A program made the translations under genes and the position numbers. A model generated the notes under the pieces. It had not been told where the DNA came from, made no database searches, and saw nothing but the letters and a program-made list of their open reading frames with translations. Shown here in pieces: positions 4,690 to 7,827 of a stretch of 7,827 nucleotides of DNA (its first letter is position 1; every line of letters starts with the position of its first letter). The DNA comes from Oscillospiraceae bacterium (GTDB lineage Bacteria > Bacillota > Clostridia > Oscillospirales > Oscillospiraceae): assembly GCA_016297855.1 (NCBI GenBank), contig JAEDFW010000080.1, forward strand, positions 1 through 7,827. Direction: 5' to 3'.

Positions 4690-6191
4690 TCGGCTGTAAA
4701 CGCGGCCATGGCCGAGGTGTCCAACTTATCGTACTGCTTTAAGAAGGCATAGAGCTGCTTCGCGATGACTTTGACGCCGCCCACGGAGTCGGATTCGATA
4801 TTGAGCGGCATCAGCGGGTCATGCAGGCTCAGCCGCAGCAAGAACCAGCCGTCGCCATGGGTCTTGTCGAGATTCACGCGGATGCCTTCGTAGTTGCTCG
4901 GCGCGATCGACCAGCCGGACTGCTCTGCTGCATAGGCAGTGAGCTGGTCGATGACCGACTGGCCGTAGGGCTTGAAGTCGGGCAGCAGAATGTTCATGCG
5001 GAATTCGCGGCTTTCGGCAGGCTCTGCCAGATCAGCGATAAGAGATTCCAGCGTGTAGCCCTCACGTTTGCCGCGTGCCAGCTCGATCAGCAGCCGCGTG
5101 ACCAGATACGCGCCGTCGTCCAGGAAGTAGTTTTCCTTCAAAGCGCCGTGGCCGGAGGTCTCCATAGCCAACTGGCTGTCATGACCTTCTGCGTTCAGGC
5201 GCATGGACTCGTTGATGACGTTGCGGTAGCCGCGCTTAAAACGGTGGTGCACGCCGCCGCGCGATTCAATAAAGCGGGCGAGACCTGTAGAGGTGATAGA
5301 ATCGGTGACAATGGTGGTGCCGGGATGCTCGCGCAGTAAAATCGCCGAGAGCATGGCGATGATGCGGTTGCGGTTGAGCTCACTGCCGTCGCTGAGTACT
5401 GCGCCGGCGCGATCGACATCGGTATCGAAGATCACGCCCAGATCGGCCTTTGTCTCGCGTACGGCCTGCATGATCGATTCCATCGCTTGCTCATTTTCCG
5501 GGTTTGGGATGTGGTTTGGGAAGCTGCCGTCGGGGTCGAGGTAGCGGCTGCCGTCGGTATTCGCGCCAAGCGGACGCAGCACTTTTTCCGCATAGAATCC
5601 GCCTGCGCCGTTGCCTGCGTCGACCACGATGCGCATGCCGCTCAGCGGTTTTTCGCAGCCGGATGCTGCGCGCACCTTTTCAACCAGCTGCGCGGCGTAC
5701 ACGTCCATGAATTCACCCGATTCGATGCTGCCCGCAGGAAGCCCGGTGTGTCCGTCGGCACCTGCAAGCGTGAGAATCTCGGCAATATCCTGCTTTTCCA
5801 GACCGCCCTTGTCGGTAAAGAACTTGAAGCCGTTGCGGTTAAAGGGCAGATGGCTGGCTGTGATCATGACGGATGCGTCATAGCGGTAGCCTTCGGTCAC
5901 GGTAGTCATAAACATCGCAGGCGTGGACGCAAGGCCGAGATCGGTCACCATAAGACCCTCCTGCGCCATCGCCTCGCACAGCCAGCGCGAAAGCGTGGGG
6001 CCAGACAGACGCGAATCGCGGCCCACCGCCACACGCAGCGGGCGGTTTTCCGTGCGCCTGAACAGCCAAAGCGCAAAGCCCCGTCCAATGTCACGGCAGG
6101 CCTGCTCGGTGAGATTCACATGCTGGCCCTCAATACCCTCCAGTGCGACGCCTCGAATGTCGCTGCCGTTTTGCAGTTTCTGATAATCCAT
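4686..6191 (-). CDS. Phosphohexomutase (phosphomannomutase/phosphoglucomutase family)
   Basis: A 501-residue four-domain alpha-D-phosphohexomutase that moves phosphate between C1 and C6 of a hexose phosphate (mannose or glucose likely), feeding nucleotide-sugar or glycogen routes. The phosphoserine is Ser113 in ITASHLPFNRNG; most bacterial members have TASHNP, so Leu115 replaces Asn. The Mg2+ loop is DTDVDR (256-261) with Asp256, Asp258 and Asp260. The sugar-binding loop is METSGH (343-348) with Glu344, Ser346 and His348. The C-terminal phosphate site is RLSLHDPLMP (453-462). The ATG at 6191 has GGGAGG eight bases upstream and its own promoter. These variant motifs suggest a less common subgroup, and substrate preference is open. 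It is followed by, and overlaps, the SDR gene. Confidence 0.9.
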   Translation of the reverse strand: MDYQKLQNGSDIRGVALEGIEGQHVNLTEQACRDIGRGFALWLFRRTENRPLRVAVGRDSRLSGPTLSRWLCEAMAQEGLMVTDLGLASTPAMFMTTVTEGYRYDASVMITASHLPFNRNGFKFFTDKGGLEKQDIAEILTLAGADGHTGLPAGSIESGEFMDVYAAQLVEKVRAASGCEKPLSGMRIVVDAGNGAGGFYAEKVLRPLGANTDGSRYLDPDGSFPNHIPNPENEQAMESIMQAVRETKADLGVIFDTDVDRAGAVLSDGSELNRNRIIAMLSAILLREHPGTTIVTDSITSTGLARFIESRGGVHHRFKRGYRNVINESMRLNAEGHDSQLAMETSGHGALKENYFLDDGAYLVTRLLIELARGKREGYTLESLIADLAEPAESREFRMNILLPDFKPYGQSVIDQLTAYAAEQSGWSIAPSNYEGIRVNLDKTHGDGWFLLRLSLHDPLMPLNIESDSVGGVKVIAKQLYAFLKQYDKLDTSAMAAFTAE

Positions 6192-6236
6192 GTTGTATTC
6201 CTCCCGAAATCCACGAATTCAAGCCTTGTTATTTCT

Positions 6237-6265
6237 ATGATACCACCGGAAACAACGAAAAGCAA
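6237..6265 (-). promoter_or_regulatory. Predicted promoter of the phosphohexomutase-SDR operon
   Basis: The minus strand has -10 TATCAT (6242-6237, five of six) preceded by TGG (extended -10), a 17-base spacer, and a weak -35 TTGCTT (6265-6260, three of six). The extended -10 may compensate for the poor -35. It lies between the upstream terminator and the ATG at 6191, leaving a leader of about 40 bases. Confidence 0.55.
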
Positions 6266-6275
6266 CAGCAAACAG

Positions 6276-6305
6276 AAAAGCGCCGGCAGAAAAACTGCCG
6301 GCGCC
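6276..6305 (-). terminator. Intrinsic terminator of the SLH polysaccharide deacetylase gene
   Basis: On the minus strand a 10-bp GC-rich stem (GCGCCGGCAG with CTGCCGGCGC) closes a TTTTT loop and is followed directly by TTTTCTGTTT. It starts six bases after the stop codon and separates this gene from the phosphohexomutase operon downstream. Confidence 0.88.
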
Positions 6306-6310
6306 AGGTC

Positions 6311-7588
6311 TTAACGATTTGCGAGCCGCTGCAGGATTGCCGCAGTCTGTGCGCGGGTGAGGTTGTCCTTGGGTAAGAAACCCGTTGCGCCGCCCTGTAA
6401 AATGCCGCAGTCGGTGCAGGTCGCTACGCCTTCGCGCGCCCAGTCGGAGATATTCTCACGGTCGGAATACAGCGAAAGCGCTTCATCCCCGGCAGCGGAT
6501 GTGCGGCCGGTCATGAGAAGATACCGCGCCAGAACGGTGGCAATCTCCTCGCGCGTAATGTTGTCGTCCGGGCGGAAGCGGCTGTCATAGCCACACATGA
6601 GTGAGGAATCGTTGATCCAGAGGATATACGGCGTACGTTCATCCAACTCGGCCACATCCGAGAACGGATTGCCGACAGGAGATTGATATGCGCCGAATAC
6701 ACCGCAGAATTTGCCCAGCGCCATGGCGAACTCGCCGCGCGTGACACAGTGATTGGGGTACCATTCTCCGTTCATGCCATACTGCAGATAGCCGCGCTCC
6801 AGACACAGCTGCATCGCGTCATAGCCCCAGTGCTCAGTCAGCTTCGACTCATCATAGTACTCCGGGCTGATCTCTTCCGCCGACAGATTTACACCCTTGT
6901 TTTTTGCGTCGTAGTATATGGTGCCGGGCTGCGGCGTAATCCCCCTGCGCAGCAGCAGTTCTTCGACAGTCACAAATTCATATCCGGCATCCAGCAGCTG
7001 ATCAATCGCGTCCAGCGAGCCATAGACGCTGGTCTGGTGGATATCGTGCACCAGAATGATCGCACCGTCGTAGCTGCCGTTTATGATATTCTTGCAGACG
7101 GTATCGCGGTTGCGGTATTTCCAATCCAACGGGTCGACCGACCAGCTGATCAGCGGCGCAGTGGCAGCCGCCTTCACGGTGCTGTTCGCGTTTCCGTAGG
7201 GCGGGCGGATATAGGCTGTGTCACTGCCTCCGGCGGCGGTAATTAGCGTTTGCACCGAGCTGATTTCCGAGGAAATGCTGCCCGAAGAAAGTGTGTTGAG
7301 ATTCTTGTGATGATATGTATGATTTGCCAGCTGATGGCCTTCGTCCACGATGCGTTTGAGGATCTCGGGGTAATACGAGGCATTCTCACCGTTGACAAAG
7401 AATGTGGCTTTCACGCCACGCGCGGCCAGCTCGTCAAGCAGATATCCGGTATCTTTGCCAGGGCCGTCATCGTATGTGATGGCCAGCAGCTTCGCGCCGC
7501 AATCGGCGGCGCGTGCGGATACGCCCAGCGGCAGGGCAAATAAAATCGCCGCCAGCAGGCAGCAGAGTACGTTGCAGAATCGCTTCAT
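6311..7588 (-). CDS. Secreted polysaccharide deacetylase with three SLH repeats
   Basis: A 425-residue exported protein. Residues 1-27 are a signal peptide (Lys-Arg, hydrophobic core, likely cleavage after SARA). Residues 33-215 are a NodB-type carbohydrate esterase family 4 domain, which removes N-acetyl groups from peptidoglycan or another GlcNAc polymer using a metal. All five motifs are present: TYDDGP with Asp40/Asp41; HTYHH with metal ligands His90 and His94; RPPYG (128-132); DPLDW (152-156); and LVHD with His181. Residues about 244-425 hold three SLH repeats, with TRGE, TREE and TRAQ in place of the TRAE motif; these usually bind secondary cell-wall polymers. A wall-anchored envelope-modifying role is likely. 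The repeats contain several cysteines, including CTDC (391-394), unusual for an exported protein. AGAAGG lies seven bases before the ATG. Confidence 0.92.
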   Translation of the reverse strand: MKRFCNVLCCLLAAILFALPLGVSARAADCGAKLLAITYDDGPGKDTGYLLDELAARGVKATFFVNGENASYYPEILKRIVDEGHQLANHTYHHKNLNTLSSGSISSEISSVQTLITAAGGSDTAYIRPPYGNANSTVKAAATAPLISWSVDPLDWKYRNRDTVCKNIINGSYDGAIILVHDIHQTSVYGSLDAIDQLLDAGYEFVTVEELLLRRGITPQPGTIYYDAKNKGVNLSAEEISPEYYDESKLTEHWGYDAMQLCLERGYLQYGMNGEWYPNHCVTRGEFAMALGKFCGVFGAYQSPVGNPFSDVAELDERTPYILWINDSSLMCGYDSRFRPDDNITREEIATVLARYLLMTGRTSAAGDEALSLYSDRENISDWAREGVATCTDCGILQGGATGFLPKDNLTRAQTAAILQRLANR

Positions 7589-7617
7589 CTTGGAACCTTC
7601 TTTCCTGTGCTTGCCTC

Positions 7618-7646
7618 ATCATACCAGTTCCGGCAAAATATGACAA
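7618..7646 (-). promoter_or_regulatory. Predicted promoter of the SLH polysaccharide deacetylase gene
   Basis: The minus strand has -35 TTGTCA (7646-7641, five of six), a 17-base spacer, and -10 TATGAT (7623-7618, five of six) preceded by TGG. It is the best promoter match in the window and implies a separate transcript with a leader of about 23 bases. Confidence 0.75.
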
Positions 7647-7671
7647 GCCTTGAAGGAAAAATTAAGATTTT

Positions 7672-7696
7672 CCGCCCGGAGCATCGCTCCGGGCGG
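7672..7696 (-). terminator. Hairpin after the partial gene, probable terminator
   Basis: An 11-bp perfect GC-rich stem (CCGCCCGGAGC with GCTCCGGGCGG) closes a three-base loop, eight bases after the stop of the partial gene. On the minus strand the stem is followed by AAAATCTTAATTTTT, so the U-tract is displaced by about ten bases and the terminator is not ideal. On the plus strand there is no T-run and no gene ending here. Termination is therefore likely but not certain. Confidence 0.55.
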
Positions 7697-7704
7697 CTTG
7701 CACG

Positions 7705-7827
7705 TTATTCTTCCCAATATGGATCAAAACCCAGATTTTCCAGATAAGCGACCGTGCGTTTGGCATCGAGCGGGATGGAGTAGCTCTGACAGGTCTTGCC
7801 GCCGTCTGCCGTGCGGAAGGTAAACTC
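7705..7827 (-). CDS. C-terminal fragment of an unrecognised protein
   Basis: An open frame of 40 codons enters from the right edge and ends in TAA at 7707-7705. It reads EFTFRTADGGKTCQSYSIPL, then about twenty more residues ending in FDPYWEE. I recognise no domain; the alternating hydrophobic/polar start suggests a beta strand, then a short helix (AKRTVAYLENLG). Support as a real gene comes from the acidic, normal-looking C-terminus and the hairpin just after the stop. It could be the tail of an enzyme or a small beta-rich protein, and the rest lies outside the window. Confidence 0.6.
   Translation of the reverse strand, partial: EFTFRTADGGKTCQSYSIPLDAKRTVAYLENLGFDPYWEE

Noticed and set aside
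5487..6314. Plus-strand open frame of 275 codons opposite the phosphohexomutase
   Set aside because: It is antisense to an intact enzyme with all catalytic motifs, its translation is Ala/Arg/His-rich without family resemblance, and it runs through a promoter and terminator.
6683..7246. Plus-strand open frame of 187 codons opposite the deacetylase gene
   Set aside because: It is antisense to the catalytic and SLH coding region, with no start signals or recognisable domain.
7510..7578. Lipoprotein signal in the deacetylase (cysteine at residue 30)
   Set aside because: The preceding residues are Ala-Ala-Asp, and Asp directly before Cys does not fit a lipobox. A standard signal peptidase I site after SARA is more likely.
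1..7827. Mobile elements, CRISPR arrays, tRNA or rRNA genes, riboswitches
   Set aside because: I looked for long direct or terminal repeats, regularly spaced repeats, tRNA-like cloverleafs and structured leaders, and saw none. Predicted leaders are only about 16 to 40 bases long.

Overview
The window looks like chromosomal DNA of a GC-rich, anaerobic, Gram-positive-type Clostridia member. An Oscillospirales/Ruminococcaceae-like gut bacterium is my guess. The reasons are a complete atpZ-atpI-atpB-atpE-atpF-atpH-atpA gene order, strong GGAGG-type ribosome binding sites, a c subunit with Na+-type ligands, and an exported deacetylase carrying S-layer homology (SLH) repeats. I see no rRNA, tRNA, CRISPR array, insertion sequence or phage gene. 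It reads as ordinary core chromosome rather than an accessory island.

Positions 1-3018 (minus strand) hold the proximal part of the F1Fo ATP synthase operon. From its promoter near 3000 it runs atpZ-like, atpI-like, atpB (a), atpE (c), atpF (b), atpH (delta), then the first 20 codons of atpA (alpha), cut by the window edge. The genes are tightly packed, with 4-nt ATGA overlaps at atpI/atpB and atpF/atpH. TTG starts are predicted for atpI and atpF. The c subunit has glutamates at both ion-site positions, a two-carboxylate arrangement that suggests Na+ coupling.

Positions 3074-3958 (plus strand) hold a divergently transcribed two-gene unit: a 65-residue cysteine-rich protein of unknown function, then a LOG-family nucleotide phosphoribohydrolase. 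Its promoter has a perfect 14-bp palindrome between the -35 and -10 boxes, which looks like an operator. The unit ends in a strong hairpin shared with the convergent gene on the other side.

Positions 3961-6265 (minus strand) hold a phosphohexomutase (phosphomannomutase/phosphoglucomutase family) followed, with a 4-nt overlap, by a short-chain dehydrogenase/reductase. Positions 6276-7646 (minus strand) hold a secreted polysaccharide deacetylase (NodB fold) with three C-terminal SLH repeats, with its own promoter and terminator. The last 123 bases are the C-terminus of an unrecognised protein followed by a hairpin.

In function, the left part is energy conservation, while the right part (sugar-phosphate isomerisation and a wall-anchored deacetylase) fits carbohydrate or cell-envelope metabolism. 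All four predicted promoters have a 17-bp spacer and an extended -10 TGn. I found no convincing evidence of a wholly new biological system. The points most worth a second look are the c-subunit ion site, the promoter palindrome with the small Cys-rich gene it controls, and the atypical active-site motifs of the phosphohexomutase.
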